Assembly: GCF_030450055.1 (NCBI RefSeq)
Contig: NZ_CP118480.1
Span: 3,037,501 to 3,101,500 of the forward strand
Length of the DNA stretch: 64,000 nt
Source of the DNA: Gallaecimonas kandeliae
GTDB lineage: Bacteria > Pseudomonadota > Gammaproteobacteria > Enterobacterales > Gallaecimonadaceae
Direction of reading: 5' to 3'
In this document: positions 17,614 to 27,345 of the stretch, piece after piece
Layout: the number at the start of each line of letters is the position of its first letter
How positions within the stretch are numbered: the first letter of the stretch is position 1
Position numbers and translations under genes: made by a program
The notes under the pieces: generated by a model
What the model saw: the letters and a program-made list of their open reading frames with translations, nothing else
The model's database searches: none
What the model was told of the DNA's origin: nothing

Positions 17614-18543
17614 TCAGCGCAATTCGGCTGGCACTGCAAAAACAATGTTTTCTTCCCTGCCCTGGGTCTCTACGACGTCCTGGCCGCCCCAAGTCTTCAG
17701 TTTTTCAATCACTTGCTGAACCAGTATCTCGGGGGCAGAGGCGCCGGCGGTCACCCCTACAGCCGTTACCCCTTCCAGCCAGCTGACGTCGATATCCTCG
17801 GCCGTATCGATAAGGAAGGCACGGGCGCCCACCTTCTCGGCCAGTTCACGCAAGCGATTGGAATTAGAGGAATTCTTGGCACCCACCACCAGCACCAGCT
17901 GGGCCTGGTGGGCCAGGGCCCGCACCGCATCCTGGCGGTTCTGGGTGGCATAGCAGATGTCGTCCTTGCGGGGGCCTTCGATCTCAGGGAAGCGGGCCCG
18001 CAAAGCGTCTATGACATCGGAGGTGTCATCGACCGACAATGTGGTCTGGGTCACGAAACAAAGGTTGCCCGGATCCTTCACCGCAAGGCGCTGCACATCC
18101 TCGGGGGACTCCACCAGGTAGATGCCGCCTTCACTGCTGTGGTACTGGCCCATGGTGCCTTCCACCTCGGGGTGGCCGGCATGGCCGATGAGGATGGTCT
18201 CCAGGCCTTTCTTCGAGGCCCTCGCCACTTCCATATGCACCTTGGTCACCAGCGGGCAGGTGGCATCGAAAACACGCAGGCCGCGTTCCTTGGCCTCGTT
18301 GCGCACCGCCTGGGAGACGCCGTGGGCGCTGAAGATGACGATGGCGTCATCCGGCACCTCATCCAGTTCGTCCACGAAGACGGCACCGCGGTCGCGCAAG
18401 GAGCCCACCACGTACTTGTTGTGCACCACTTCATGGCGCACATAGATAGGGGCGCCGAACAGCTCCAGAGCCCGCTCCACTATGCTGATGGCGCGGTCCA
18501 CGCCGGCACAGAAGCCGCGGGGATTGGCGAGGAGGATCTGCAT
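17614..18543 (-). CDS. ispH: 4-hydroxy-3-methylbut-2-enyl diphosphate reductase IspH (LytB)
   Basis: Last enzyme of the MEP pathway; reduces HMBPP to IPP and DMAPP with a [4Fe-4S] cluster. The 309-residue protein has the three cluster cysteines in [24 protein letters not shown] and [15 protein letters not shown], the catalytic glutamate in VESPEDV, and [13 protein letters not shown]. Its start overlaps the fkpB stop by 1 bp. It is the last gene of the ribF-ileS-lspA-fkpB-ispH operon. Confidence 0.98.
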   Translation of the reverse strand: MQILLANPRGFCAGVDRAISIVERALELFGAPIYVRHEVVHNKYVVGSLRDRGAVFVDELDEVPDDAIVIFSAHGVSQAVRNEAKERGLRVFDATCPLVTKVHMEVARASKKGLETILIGHAGHPEVEGTMGQYHSSEGGIYLVESPEDVQRLAVKDPGNLCFVTQTTLSVDDTSDVIDALRARFPEIEGPRKDDICYATQNRQDAVRALAHQAQLVLVVGAKNSSNSNRLRELAEKVGARAFLIDTAEDIDVSWLEGVTAVGVTAGASAPEILVQQVIEKLKTWGGQDVVETQGREENIVFAVPAELR

Positions 18544-18977
18544 CAGTCTCTTACCTCGATGATCTCCACCTCGAAGGTCAGGGTCTGACCCGCCAGGGGG
18601 TGGTTGAAGTCGACGGTGACAGAGTCACCGGCCACGGCGCGGATGATGCCGGGGATTTCGCTGCCGTTGGGCTGCTCGAACAGCATTACGGCGCCCTCTT
18701 CCGGCAGCTCGTCGGCGAACTTGGCCCTGTCCACATGGTAGATGTTGTCCGGGTTGGGCTCACCGAAGGCGTCCTGGGGCTCCAGCACGAAGCTCTTCTG
18801 CTCACCTGAGCTGAGGCCCAGCAGGCATTTCTCGAAATTATCGGTGAGGCTGCCGTCGCCCATGCGGAATTTGGCGGGCTTGCCGTTGACCTTGGTACTG
18901 TCGGCGGCGCTGCCGTCGCTGAGCTTGATGGTGAAGTGCATCACGACTTCACTGCTTGCACTGATAGGGTTGCTCAT
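18543..18977 (-). CDS. fkpB: FKBP-type peptidyl-prolyl isomerase FkpB (SlpA)
   Basis: 144-residue SlyD/FkpB-type isomerase. The two-domain fold is visible as an FKBP core ([16 protein letters not shown], then [20 protein letters not shown]) interrupted by an insert-in-flap domain ([20 protein letters not shown]) and closed by [20 protein letters not shown]. The histidine-rich C-terminal tail of SlyD is absent, which makes FkpB the better name. It starts 4 bp inside lspA. Confidence 0.95.
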   Translation of the reverse strand: MSNPISASSEVVMHFTIKLSDGSAADSTKVNGKPAKFRMGDGSLTDNFEKCLLGLSSGEQKSFVLEPQDAFGEPNPDNIYHVDRAKFADELPEEGAVMLFEQPNGSEIPGIIRAVAGDSVTVDFNHPLAGQTLTFEVEIIEVRD

Positions 18978-19453
18978 CTTGCCTTGTCTTCTTTACGAAA
19001 GGAGGCCAGCACCAGCAGGGCGGCGCCGACGCAGATGGCGGAGTCCGCCACGTTGAAAGCCGGCCAGCTCCAGTGGCCCAGGTGGAAGTCCAGGAAATCC
19101 ACGACATAACCGTGCACCATGCGGTCGTAGAGGTTGCCGAGGGCCCCGCCGATGATGAGGGCCGAGCCGCCGGCCTGCAGCTTGTCACCGGCGGGCAGGC
19201 GACGCATCCACCACAGCAGCCCCAGGCTGACCCCCACCGCCAAGGCGGTGAAGAACCAGCGCTGCCAGCCGCCGGCGTCGCTCAGGAAGCTGAAGGCGGC
19301 GCCGTAGTTGCGCACATAGGTGAAGCTGAAGAAACCGGTCAGCACCTTGCGCTCGTAGAGGGCAAAGGCGTCCAACACCGCATATTTGGTCGCCAGGTCG
19401 ACGGCGATCACCACCGCCGTCAACCACAGCCAGCGCAGGCCGGAGGCCATCAT
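18974..19453 (-). CDS. lspA: Lipoprotein signal peptidase LspA
   Basis: Aspartic protease that removes signal peptides from diacylglyceryl-prolipoproteins in the inner membrane. 159 residues from the first ATG of an ATGATG pair (19453); the second ATG (19450) is an equally possible start. Four membrane segments are seen. The catalytic aspartates lie in [14 protein letters not shown] and in [14 protein letters not shown], and the D-x-x-x-K segment DLATKYAVL and the NYGAAFSFL block are intact. The start codon overlaps the ileS stop (ATGA). Confidence 0.97.
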   Translation of the reverse strand: MMASGLRWLWLTAVVIAVDLATKYAVLDAFALYERKVLTGFFSFTYVRNYGAAFSFLSDAGGWQRWFFTALAVGVSLGLLWWMRRLPAGDKLQAGGSALIIGGALGNLYDRMVHGYVVDFLDFHLGHWSWPAFNVADSAICVGAALLVLASFRKEDKAR

Positions 19454-22278
19454 ACGAAGAACCTCTGCTCGCCTTCGCCGTCCACGTTGGTCACGCAGCG
19501 GATGCAGATACCGGGATGCTCGGGGTTCTGGCCCACATCCAGGCGGTGGTGCCAGCAGCGCTCGCACTTATCACCCTCAGCCTTCTCCACCAGCACGGCA
19601 AAGTCCTTGATTTCGCTGCTCTGCCAGGCCGCCTCGTTGGTGCCCACCACCAGCTTGGCGCCGGAGGTCAGCAGCGCAAAGCGCAGTTCCTCACCCAGGC
19701 TGGCCAGGCGTTCCTTGAGCTCCTCACCGCAGTAGAGGGTGACGCTGGCGTCCAGGGGGCCACCGATCTGGCCGTCCTTACGGGCCAGTTCCAGGGCCTT
19801 GTTCACCTCGTCACGCACGGCCAGCAGCTCCAGCCAGAATTCGTCGCCCAGTTCGGCGATATCGTCCAGCTCGGCCAGGCCCTCGAACCATTCGGCGGTG
19901 AACACGAAGCGGTCACGCTGGCCCGGCATGGCTTCCCAGATCTCCTGGGCGGTGAAGCTCAGCACCGGCGCCATCCAGCGCACCAGTCCTTCACAGATGA
20001 GGTAGAGGGCGCTCTGGCAGGAACGGCGGGCGTTGCTGTCGGTCTTGGCGGTGTACTGGCGGTCCTTGATCACATCCAGGTAGAAGCTGCCCAGCTCGAT
20101 AGAGCAGAAATGCATCAGCTTCTGGTAGACCAGGTGGAACTGGTAGTCGCCGTAGGCTTGGGTGATTTCCTTTTGCAGCTTGGCGGCGCGGCTCACCATC
20201 CAGCGGTCCAGGGCCACCATCTGGTCCAGGGCCACCAGATCGGTTTCGGGGTTGAAACCGCTCATGTTGGCCAGCAGGAAACGGCCGGTGTTGCGGATGC
20301 GGCGGTAGGCATCGGCGGCACGCTTGATGATCTCGTCGGAGACCGTCATCTCTGCCGTGTAGTTGGTGGATGCCACCCAGAGGCGCAGTATGTCGGCGCC
20401 CAGGGTATCCATCACCTTCTGGGGCGCCACCACGTTGCCGAGGGACTTGGACATCTTGCGGCCCTGGGCGTCGACGGTGAAGCCGTGGGTCAGCAGCGCC
20501 TTGTAGGGGGCATGGCCGTCGATGGCGGCACCGGTCAGCAGGGAAGAATGGAACCAGCCGCGGTGCTGGTCTGAGCCTTCCAGATAGAGATCGGCGATGG
20601 GGCCACTCTTATGGCCCAGCGGGTGGGAGCCACGCAGCACGTGCCAGTGGGTGGTGCCGGAGTCGAACCAGACATCCAGGGTGTCGGCGATCTTGTCGTA
20701 CTGGTCGGCTTCCGCCCCCAGCAGCTCGGCGGCATCCAGCTTGAACCAGGCGTCGATACCCTCTTTTTCCACGCGCTTGGCCACTGCTTCCATCAGCCCC
20801 AGGGTGTTGGGGTGCAGCTCGCCGGTGGCCTTGTGCAGGAAGAAGGGAATGGGCACGCCCCAGTTGCGCTGACGGGAGATACACCAGTCGGGACGGCCGG
20901 CGATCATGTTGTGCAGGCGCGGCTTGCCCCAGGCAGGCACGAACTGGGTGTCTTCGACGGCGGCCAGGGCCGTCTCACGCAGCGTCTTGCCGTCGGTGCC
21001 CTTGTGATCCATGCCCACGAACCACTGGGCGGTGGCGCGGTAGATGACCGGGGTCTTGTGGCGCCAGCAGTGCATGTAGCTGTGCTGGATGCGCTTGTGG
21101 TCCAGCAGGTTGCCGGACTCACGCAGCTTCTCGACGATCTTGGGGTTGGCGTCCCAGATCTTGAGGCCGCCGAAATACGGCAGGTCGTCCACGTAGACGC
21201 CGTCACCCTGTACCGGGTTGAGGATGTCGTCGTTGGTCATGCCGTAGCGCTTGCAGCTGTGGAAGTCGTCCTCACCGTAGGCCGGGGCCGAGTGGACTAT
21301 GCCGGTACCGGCGTCCATTTCCACGTAGTCGGCCAGGAACACCGGCGACAGGCGGTCGAAGAAGGGGTGGCGGAAGCGGATCAGCTCCAGCTTCTCACCG
21401 GTGGTGGTGGCGAACACCTTGCCTTCCAGACCGAAGCGCTGCAGGCAGGATTCGACCAGTTCGGAGGCCAGCACCAGGTAGCGCTCACCGGTATCCACCA
21501 GGGCGTACTGGTGCTCGGGATGCACGTTCAGGGCCTGGTTGGCTGGGATAGTCCAGGGGGTGGTGGTCCAGATGACGATGGCGGCCGGCTTGTCGAGGCC
21601 GGGCAGGTCGAAGGCGGCGGCCAGCTTGTCCGCGTCTTCCACCGGGAAGGCCACGTCTATGGTGTCGGATTTCTTGTCCTGGTACTCCACCTCGGCCTCG
21701 GCCAAGGCAGAGCCGCAATCGAAACACCAGTTGACGGGCTTGAGGCCCTTGAAGACGTAGCCAGCTTCCACCATCTTGGCCAGGGCGCGGATCTCACCGG
21801 CCTCGTTGGCGAAGTTCATGGTGAGGTAGGGGTTGTCCCATTCACCGAAGACGCCCAGGCGCTTGAAGCCGGCCTTCTGCCCTTCGACCTGCTCGGCGGC
21901 ATAGGCGCGGGACAGCTCGCGGGTCTTCTCGCCACCCAGCTGTTTGCCATGCAGCGTCTCGATCTTGTGTTCTATGGGCAGGCCGTGGCAGTCCCAGCCC
22001 GGCACATAGGGGGCGTCGAAGCCGGCCAGGGTCTTGGACTTGACGATGAAGTCCTTGAGGATCTTGTTGACGGCGTGGCCCAGGTGGATGTCACCGTTGG
22101 CGTAGGGAGGGCCGTCGTGCAGGATGAACTGATCCCGCCCTTCGCGCGCCTTGCGAATTTCCCCATAAATGTCGGCGGCCTCCCAGTTCTTCAGCATTTC
22201 GGGCTCGCGCTGGGCCAGGTTGCCGCGCATGGGGAAGGCCGTTTCCGGCAAGTTCAGGGTGGCTTTGTAGTCACGCAT
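19450..22278 (-). CDS. ileS: Isoleucyl-tRNA synthetase IleS
   Basis: Class I synthetase with editing, about 942 residues. The HIGH motif is [13 protein letters not shown], the CP1 editing domain contains [13 protein letters not shown], and the KMSKS motif is [10 protein letters not shown]. The C-terminal zinc module is CERCWHHRL and ICIRCVTNV. Two starts are plausible: a GTG at 22290, overlapping the ribF stop as GTGA, and the ATG at 22278, which yields [13 protein letters not shown] and aligns exactly with the E. coli N-terminus. I prefer 22278. No T-box or other leader RNA is seen. Confidence 0.97.
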   Translation of the reverse strand: MRDYKATLNLPETAFPMRGNLAQREPEMLKNWEAADIYGEIRKAREGRDQFILHDGPPYANGDIHLGHAVNKILKDFIVKSKTLAGFDAPYVPGWDCHGLPIEHKIETLHGKQLGGEKTRELSRAYAAEQVEGQKAGFKRLGVFGEWDNPYLTMNFANEAGEIRALAKMVEAGYVFKGLKPVNWCFDCGSALAEAEVEYQDKKSDTIDVAFPVEDADKLAAAFDLPGLDKPAAIVIWTTTPWTIPANQALNVHPEHQYALVDTGERYLVLASELVESCLQRFGLEGKVFATTTGEKLELIRFRHPFFDRLSPVFLADYVEMDAGTGIVHSAPAYGEDDFHSCKRYGMTNDDILNPVQGDGVYVDDLPYFGGLKIWDANPKIVEKLRESGNLLDHKRIQHSYMHCWRHKTPVIYRATAQWFVGMDHKGTDGKTLRETALAAVEDTQFVPAWGKPRLHNMIAGRPDWCISRQRNWGVPIPFFLHKATGELHPNTLGLMEAVAKRVEKEGIDAWFKLDAAELLGAEADQYDKIADTLDVWFDSGTTHWHVLRGSHPLGHKSGPIADLYLEGSDQHRGWFHSSLLTGAAIDGHAPYKALLTHGFTVDAQGRKMSKSLGNVVAPQKVMDTLGADILRLWVASTNYTAEMTVSDEIIKRAADAYRRIRNTGRFLLANMSGFNPETDLVALDQMVALDRWMVSRAAKLQKEITQAYGDYQFHLVYQKLMHFCSIELGSFYLDVIKDRQYTAKTDSNARRSCQSALYLICEGLVRWMAPVLSFTAQEIWEAMPGQRDRFVFTAEWFEGLAELDDIAELGDEFWLELLAVRDEVNKALELARKDGQIGGPLDASVTLYCGEELKERLASLGEELRFALLTSGAKLVVGTNEAAWQSSEIKDFAVLVEKAEGDKCERCWHHRLDVGQNPEHPGICIRCVTNVDGEGEQRFFV

Positions 22279-22286
22279 GTCTGGGA

Positions 22287-23231
22287 TCACTCAAGAGATT
22301 GCTTTCGATGGGCAAAAAACACACGAGCGGCTTGCTCGTCCTTCTCGATCTGGCTGCGCAACGCCTCCAGGGAGGCGAATTTCTGTTCGTCGCGCAGCTT
22401 CTTCCTTAATACCACTTCCAGTTGGCAACCATAAAGGTCGCCGTCGAAATCCAACAAATGGACTTCCAGTGTCGGTACTGTGCCATTGACGGTGGGCTTG
22501 ACGCCAATGTTGGCAATGCCGGGCCAGGCAGTATCGGCCGCTCCCAGCACGTCCACGGCAAAAACGCCGTTCAAGGGACTGACCTTGCGCTTAAGGGGCA
22601 GGTTGACGGTGGGAAACCCCAGGGTCCGCCCCTTCTTGGCGCCATGATGGACCCGGCCGCTGATGCTGTAAGGCCGGCCCAGCATGGACTCGGCGTCAGC
22701 CAGCCGGTCAGCGGCCAAGGCCTCGCGGATACGGGTGCTGGACACCCTGTCATCCACTAGGCAGAAACTGTCGGTGCTGGTGACGGTGAAACCGTGGCGG
22801 GCGCCGGCCTCGCTCAGCAGGGCGAAATCGCCACCGCGCTTGTGGCCGAAACGAAAATCGTCTCCCACCACCAGGAATTTCACGCCAAGGCGGGCCACCA
22901 GCTGCTGTTCGATAAAGTCCTGGGGCGCCAGGCAGGCAAAGTGGGGGGTGAAGGGTTCCACTATCACCCTGTCCATGCCGAGCGCCCGAAGCGCCGCCAC
23001 CTTGTCACGCAGCCGCGACAACCTGGCCGGCGCCTTTTCCCCCAGGAACAGCTCCAGTGGCTGGGGCTCAAACAGCATCACTGTCGCAGGCAGCTGCAAT
23101 TCACGAGCTTTTTCAATCAGTTTGCCCAATACCGCCTGGTGGCCCAGGTGTACGCCATCGAAGTTGCCGATGGTCAGCACACAGCCGTGGTGATGGGGTC
23201 GGACGTTATAAAGTCCGCGAATAAGCTCCAT
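22287..23231 (-). CDS. ribF: Bifunctional riboflavin kinase/FMN adenylyltransferase RibF
   Basis: Converts riboflavin to FMN and FAD. 314 residues with two domains. The N-terminal nucleotidyltransferase has [13 protein letters not shown] and later [15 protein letters not shown], ending in SSTRIREAL. The C-terminal kinase has [16 protein letters not shown] and GVFAVDV, and the catalytic region [14 protein letters not shown]. First gene of the ribF-ileS-lspA-fkpB-ispH operon, 72 bp downstream of murJ's stop on the same strand. Confidence 0.97.
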   Translation of the reverse strand: MELIRGLYNVRPHHHGCVLTIGNFDGVHLGHQAVLGKLIEKARELQLPATVMLFEPQPLELFLGEKAPARLSRLRDKVAALRALGMDRVIVEPFTPHFACLAPQDFIEQQLVARLGVKFLVVGDDFRFGHKRGGDFALLSEAGARHGFTVTSTDSFCLVDDRVSSTRIREALAADRLADAESMLGRPYSISGRVHHGAKKGRTLGFPTVNLPLKRKVSPLNGVFAVDVLGAADTAWPGIANIGVKPTVNGTVPTLEVHLLDFDGDLYGCQLEVVLRKKLRDEQKFASLEALRSQIEKDEQAARVFFAHRKQSLE

Positions 23232-23302
23232 GAATACTGCCAGCTTGCCTGAGAAATCGCCCGATTATACCCAACAGGGCCGCACTCTTCACCCGTCCAT
23301 CG

Positions 23303-24880
23303 TCAGGACTGGCTACCCGCCTTCAGGTGACGGGGCCGAAAGCCGACGATCAGCAGTGTCGCCCCATAGGTCAGGGCGCCACTGCCGATGAGCCCCACCA
23401 GCCAGAGGGCACGCTTGGCCGTATGGGCCTGCTGCCAGGCGTCGAGGCCGGGATTGAACCAGGACAGCACTGCCACCATGGCACCGGTAGCCAACAGTAT
23501 GCGGCCCAGGGTCAGCCAGGTCAGCCGGCCCGGCCTGTAGATATGGCGCCGCCAGAGGCCGGCGCCCAGCAGGCCGGCATTAAGGAAAGCCGACATGGAG
23601 GTGGCCGCCGCCAGCCCGATATAACCGAGCTTTTCACCCAGCAGGCTGGCCAGCGCTATGTTGAGCACCATGTTGGAGACCATGGCGATGATGCCGATGC
23701 GGACCGGGGTCTTGGTGTCCTGAGTGGCGTAGAAGCCGGGGGCCAGCACCTTGATCATCATGAAGGCCACCAGGCCGGTACCGTAGGCCCAGAGGGCATG
23801 GGATGCCCCCAGGGCGGCATGGGTATCGAAGGCACCGTGCAGGAAGAGCACCATCAGCAGCGGCGCCGCCAGCACTATCATGCCGGCCGCCGCCGGCAGC
23901 CCCAGCAGCAGTATCATCCGTACCCCCCAGTCCATGGTGTGGGCAAAGGCGTCGGCTTCCTTGCCGGCATGGCGCCGCGACAGGCTGGGCAGAATGACGG
24001 TGGCGATGGCGATACCGAACAGGCCCAGGGGGAATTCCAGCAGCCGGTCGGAGTAATAGAGCCAGGAGATGGACCCCCCCACCAGCCAGGAGGCGATGAA
24101 GGTATCCAACAGCAGGTTGATCTGGCTGACCGAGACCCCGAACAACGCCGGGATCATCAACTTGCGGATCCGCGCCACCCCTTCGTCATGCCAGGCCCAG
24201 CGCGGCCTTACCAGGAAGCCCGCCTTGTACATGAAGGGCACCTGGAACAGCATCTGGATGACGCCGCCGAGGAAAACGCCCCAGGCCAGGCCTATCTCCG
24301 GCTGGGCCAGGTGCGGCGCCAGCCAGATGGCGCAGGCGATGATGGCCACGTTCAGGAATACGGGGGTGAAGGCGGCCACCGCGAAACGGCCCAGGGTGTT
24401 GAGCACGGCACCGGCCAGGGCCGTCAGGCTGATGAACCAAAGATATGGAAAGGTGATCTTCAGCATCAGGGCGGCCAGCTCGAACTTGGCGCCGTCCGGC
24501 TCACCATGAACCCAAGCCACGAACCAGCCGGTGCCAAACAGCATGGCCAGCACCGGCGAACCGACGATGCCCAGCACTGTCACCCCGGTAATGATGGCGC
24601 CCAGTGTGCCGGCAACCCTGGCCACCAGGGCGCGCATGGCATCCTCGCCCTGGTTCTGCTGCACGTCCGCCAGCACCGGCACGAAGGCCTGGGAGAAGGC
24701 CCCCTCGGCGAAGAGGCGGCGCAGGAAGTTGGGGATCTTCTGGGCAAAGAAATAGACGTCTGCGGCATTGCCGGCGCCAAGCAGGTTGGCGATCACTACG
24801 TCGCGGGCCAAGCCAAGCACACGGGAGATAAGGGTCATGAAGCTGACCACGGCGCTGGCTTTGAGGAGTTTACGGCTCAA
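23303..24880 (-). CDS. murJ: Lipid II flippase MurJ
   Basis: Moves lipid II to the outer face of the inner membrane for peptidoglycan synthesis. 525 residues when started at TTG 24880, which has AAAGGA six bases upstream and gives LSRKLLKASAVVSFMTLISRVLGLARD, aligning with the family N-terminus. An upstream ATG would add 44 residues of no similarity to MurJ and overlap the rpsT promoter region. About 14 hydrophobic segments are present, with the MVF-family motifs RVLGLARDVVIANLLGA, RRLFAEGAFSQAFVPV and FYATQDTKTPVRIG. Divergent from rpsT, as in many gammaproteobacteria. Confidence 0.96.
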   Translation of the reverse strand: MSRKLLKASAVVSFMTLISRVLGLARDVVIANLLGAGNAADVYFFAQKIPNFLRRLFAEGAFSQAFVPVLADVQQNQGEDAMRALVARVAGTLGAIITGVTVLGIVGSPVLAMLFGTGWFVAWVHGEPDGAKFELAALMLKITFPYLWFISLTALAGAVLNTLGRFAVAAFTPVFLNVAIIACAIWLAPHLAQPEIGLAWGVFLGGVIQMLFQVPFMYKAGFLVRPRWAWHDEGVARIRKLMIPALFGVSVSQINLLLDTFIASWLVGGSISWLYYSDRLLEFPLGLFGIAIATVILPSLSRRHAGKEADAFAHTMDWGVRMILLLGLPAAAGMIVLAAPLLMVLFLHGAFDTHAALGASHALWAYGTGLVAFMMIKVLAPGFYATQDTKTPVRIGIIAMVSNMVLNIALASLLGEKLGYIGLAAATSMSAFLNAGLLGAGLWRRHIYRPGRLTWLTLGRILLATGAMVAVLSWFNPGLDAWQQAHTAKRALWLVGLIGSGALTYGATLLIVGFRPRHLKAGSQS

Positions 24881-25005
24881 GGGACGTCCTTTGACGAAAA
24901 AGCCTATAGGCGGAGGCTGGAATTCTGCTAGAATGCGGCCCATCTTATCGCTGTATGACCACGGATGCCAACGACGGACGGCGGCGCAATTTTTGGCCGA
25001 TCTGT

Positions 25006-25034
25006 TTGACAAAGGCGCCCAAAACGGGCATATT
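25006..25034 (+). promoter_or_regulatory. Sigma-70 promoter of rpsT
   Basis: Perfect -35 TTGACA (25006-25011), 17-bp spacer, then CATATT (25029-25034). It lies in the 200-bp gap between the divergent murJ and rpsT genes, about 45 bp before the rpsT start. Confidence 0.65.
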
Positions 25035-25080
25035 CCGTGGCCTTTTAATATTGGACCTACCGAATTTTAGGAGTTAGACC

Positions 25081-25341
25081 TTGGCTAACATCAAGTCTGC
25101 GAAGAAGCGCGCGATCCAGGCTGAGAAGCGTCGTCAGCACAACGCCAGCCGTCGTTCCATGCTGCGCACCTTCGTGAAGAAGGTACGTGCCGCCATCGCC
25201 ACCGGCGACAAGGCCATTGCTCAAGAAGCTTTCAACACTGCCCAGCCGATCATCGATCGCATGGCGACCAAAGGCCTGATCCACAAAAACGCTGCAGCCC
25301 GTAACAAGGCTCGTCTGAACGCGCAGATCAACGCCCTTTAA
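25081..25341 (+). CDS. rpsT: 30S ribosomal protein S20
   Basis: Primary 16S rRNA-binding protein of the 30S body. 86 residues, very basic: [20 protein letters not shown], then [20 protein letters not shown]. The start codon is TTG with TAGGAG upstream. A UUG start is also used by E. coli rpsT, where it takes part in autoregulation by S20, so the same translational control is likely here. Confidence 0.98.
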   Translation: MANIKSAKKRAIQAEKRRQHNASRRSMLRTFVKKVRAAIATGDKAIAQEAFNTAQPIIDRMATKGLIHKNAAARNKARLNAQINAL

Positions 25342-25360
25342 GGTCAGCTTCGCTGAGCTA

Positions 25361-25388
25361 AAAAAAACCGGCTTACGCCGGTTTTTTT
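25361..25388. terminator. Bidirectional terminator after rpsT
   Basis: AAAAAAACCGGC and GCCGGTTTTTTT pair around TTAC, with T-tracts on both strands for the convergent genes rpsT and the HlyU-like regulator. Confidence 0.92.
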
Positions 25389-25392
25389 ATTT

Positions 25393-25701
25393 TCAGGCAC
25401 TTACCTGGATGAACAGCCTGTCCAACAGTTCGATGACCCTCTCCGCCTCGTCACTCTGCAACGAATAGAAAACGGTCTGAGCTTCCTTGCGCGTCCGAAC
25501 CAATCCGTCCCGGCGAAGCCAGGCCAGATGTTGGGAGAGGGCGGACTGACTGAGGTTGAGCCTTTCATTGAGCTCACCCACTGACAGTTCCCCTTCCTGA
25601 AGGTTTTTAAGAATGCACAAGCGCCTTTCGTTGGCCATGGCTTTCAGCAGGGTTACTGCAGGGCTGGTCCTTTCCAACAAGCTCTCATTGCAATACGTCA
25701 T
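25393..25701 (-). CDS. HlyU-like ArsR-family transcriptional regulator
   Basis: 102-residue winged-helix regulator from ATG 25701, which has AGGAG upstream. The block AVTLLKAMANERRL, then LSVGELNERLNLSQSALSQHLAWLRRDGLVRTRKEAQTVFYSL is nearly identical to Vibrio HlyU, so it belongs to the HlyU/BigR/YgaV branch that senses reactive oxygen or sulfur species through cysteines. Cysteines here are C4 and C29. In HlyU the recognition-region cysteine sits three residues further on, and the C-terminal cysteine is replaced (LFIQVSA), so redox sensing may differ or be absent. Divergent from the M28 peptidase gene, which could be its target. Confidence 0.85.
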   Translation of the reverse strand: MTYCNESLLERTSPAVTLLKAMANERRLCILKNLQEGELSVGELNERLNLSQSALSQHLAWLRRDGLVRTRKEAQTVFYSLQSDEAERVIELLDRLFIQVSA

Positions 25702-25829
25702 GCAACATCTCCTTTTGATAGCCAACGCAAAACGTCCACCGCCTGTCGTTTACTACAACACAGAAAATGGACGGCATGTTAAGTTAACCGCGCATTAGCT
25801 GAAGCTTGACTGAACTAAAGGGAATGCCC

Positions 25830-27227
25830 ATGCGCAAGTTGCTCGCCTCCCTGCTCATCGCCTCGCTGCCGGCCGCGGCCGCCGTGACCGAGCAGGACAT
25901 CCAGACCGCCCAGAAACTCCGTGACCAAGCCCTGTCCAGCCCCCTGGCCTATGACCTGGTCAAATCCCTGGTGGTGGAAGTTGGCCCCCGCCTGGCCGGT
26001 TCTGAAAACAATAAAAAAGCAGAAGATTGGGCTGTTGCCAAGCTCAAGAGCCTGGGCTTTGACAAAGTCTACACCGAAGCCCTGACCATCCCCACCTGGA
26101 CGCGCGGCACCATCCACGCCGAAATCGAAGCCCCCTACCGCCAGCACCTGGCCATCACCGCCCTCGGCAATTCAGTGGGCACAGACGCCAAGGGCATAGA
26201 CGCCGAGGTGGCCTTCTTCGACAGCCTGGACGACCTCAAGGCCGCCGACCCTAAAGAGGTCAAAGGCAAGATCGTCTTCATCAACAAGCGCATGGCCCGC
26301 GCCCAAGACGGCTTCCAGTACGGCACCACTGTCGGCGCCCGCAGCCGCGGCGCCATAGAGGCGGCCAAGCTGGGTGCCAAGGCGGTGCTGATCCGCTCGG
26401 TCGGTACCGGCCTCAGCCGTTTTCCCCACACCGGCATGATGCATTACCAGGATGACGTCGAGAAGATCCCCGCCGCCGCCGTGGCGGTGCCGGATGCCAA
26501 CCTGCTCGAGGCCATGGTCAAGGAAGGCAAGCCGGTAAGGCTGCATCTGGAGATGACCGCCAAACCCGGCCCCGAAACCACTGTCCATAACGTCATCGCC
26601 GAAGTAACCGGCAGCGAGAAGCCGGACGAGATAGTGCTGATCGCCGGCCACCTGGACTCCTGGGACGAAGGCCAGGGCGCCATCGATGACGGCGCCGGCA
26701 TAGCCCTGGCCGCCGCCGCCGGCAAACTGATCAAGGATCTCCCCCGGCGGCCCAAGCGCACCATCCGCGTCGTCTTCTTCGCGGCCGAGGAAGTGGGCCT
26801 CTTCGGCGGCAAGGCCTACGTGGCTCAGCATAAGGACACCGATCTGGCCAAGCACGTGCTGGCCGGCGAGTCCGACTTCGGTGCCGGGCGCATCTACCGC
26901 ATCGACACCCGCTTCGGGCCCAAAGGCGATGACCTCAGCGCCGCCCTCAACAAGGTGCTGGGTCCCATCGGCGTCGATGTAGGCAGCAACCAGGCCGGCG
27001 GCGGTTCCGAAGTCAGCCTGATGCCCGCCTTTGGGGTGCCCGTGGTGAGCCTGCGCCAAGACGGCACTCACTACTTCGACTACCACCACACGGCAGACGA
27101 CACCCTCAACAAGATAGTGCCGGCGGAGCTTGCCCAGAATCTGGCCGCCTGGGTCTCCACCGTCTACCTGGCTGCCCAGAACGACAGCCCGCTGCGCCCC
27201 ATCCCCGAGGGGGATTTCGGCGAATAA
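25830..27227 (+). CDS. Secreted M28-family zinc peptidase (carboxypeptidase Q-like)
   Basis: 465 residues from ATG 25830, which has GGGA at a good distance; starts further upstream leave no room for a ribosome-binding site. The signal peptide is MRKLLASLLIASLPAAAA. A PA-domain-like part (residues about 120-240) is inserted before the catalytic domain. Zinc ligands are visible as AGHLDSWDEG (His, with catalytic Asp), GAIDDGAG (bridging Asp), FFAAEEVGLFGG (catalytic Glu followed by the metal Glu), ESDFGAGR (Asp) and DYHHTADDT (His). Probably a periplasmic aminopeptidase or dipeptidase. Monocistronic, with its own terminator. Confidence 0.9.
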   Translation: MRKLLASLLIASLPAAAAVTEQDIQTAQKLRDQALSSPLAYDLVKSLVVEVGPRLAGSENNKKAEDWAVAKLKSLGFDKVYTEALTIPTWTRGTIHAEIEAPYRQHLAITALGNSVGTDAKGIDAEVAFFDSLDDLKAADPKEVKGKIVFINKRMARAQDGFQYGTTVGARSRGAIEAAKLGAKAVLIRSVGTGLSRFPHTGMMHYQDDVEKIPAAAVAVPDANLLEAMVKEGKPVRLHLEMTAKPGPETTVHNVIAEVTGSEKPDEIVLIAGHLDSWDEGQGAIDDGAGIALAAAAGKLIKDLPRRPKRTIRVVFFAAEEVGLFGGKAYVAQHKDTDLAKHVLAGESDFGAGRIYRIDTRFGPKGDDLSAALNKVLGPIGVDVGSNQAGGGSEVSLMPAFGVPVVSLRQDGTHYFDYHHTADDTLNKIVPAELAQNLAAWVSTVYLAAQNDSPLRPIPEGDFGE

Positions 27228-27230
27228 GCA

Positions 27231-27257
27231 AAGGGCCCGCTTCGGCGGGTCTTTTTT
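27231..27257 (+). terminator. Intrinsic terminator of the M28 peptidase gene
   Basis: GGGCCCGC-TTCG-GCGGGTC hairpin followed by six T residues. It ends only a few bases before the PHO box of the next gene. Confidence 0.85.
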
Positions 27258-27259
27258 AT

Positions 27260-27316
27260 TTGGTCAAACAATGGTCACGGCACCGTCAAGGCACTGTCAT
27301 CCCTCCCACCTAGGCT
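27260..27316 (+). promoter_or_regulatory. PhoB-type promoter (PHO box) of the plcP-like gene
   Basis: Four 7-bp direct repeats at an 11-bp period: TTGGTCA (27260), ATGGTCA (27271), ACCGTCA (27282) and ACTGTCA (27293), each separated by 4 bp. The last repeat is closest to the PhoB consensus CTGTCAT. After 11 bp comes a -10 element TAGGCT (27311-27316), with no recognisable -35, as expected for PhoB-activated promoters. Confidence 0.8.
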
Positions 27317-27345
27317 GATCCCCGACTGAGTTCGGGAGAGACCAC

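Noticed and set aside
20611-22434. Open frame of 607 codons opposite ileS
   Set aside because: Antisense of IleS; no domain, and it runs into ribF on the other strand.
22287-23302. FMN riboswitch before ribF
   Set aside because: Only 72 bp separate murJ's end from the ribF start and no RFN-element-like structure is visible.
27260-27299. Short CRISPR-like repeat array
   Set aside because: The repeats are 7 bp with 4-bp gaps, only four units, matching PhoB binding architecture, and no cas genes are nearby.
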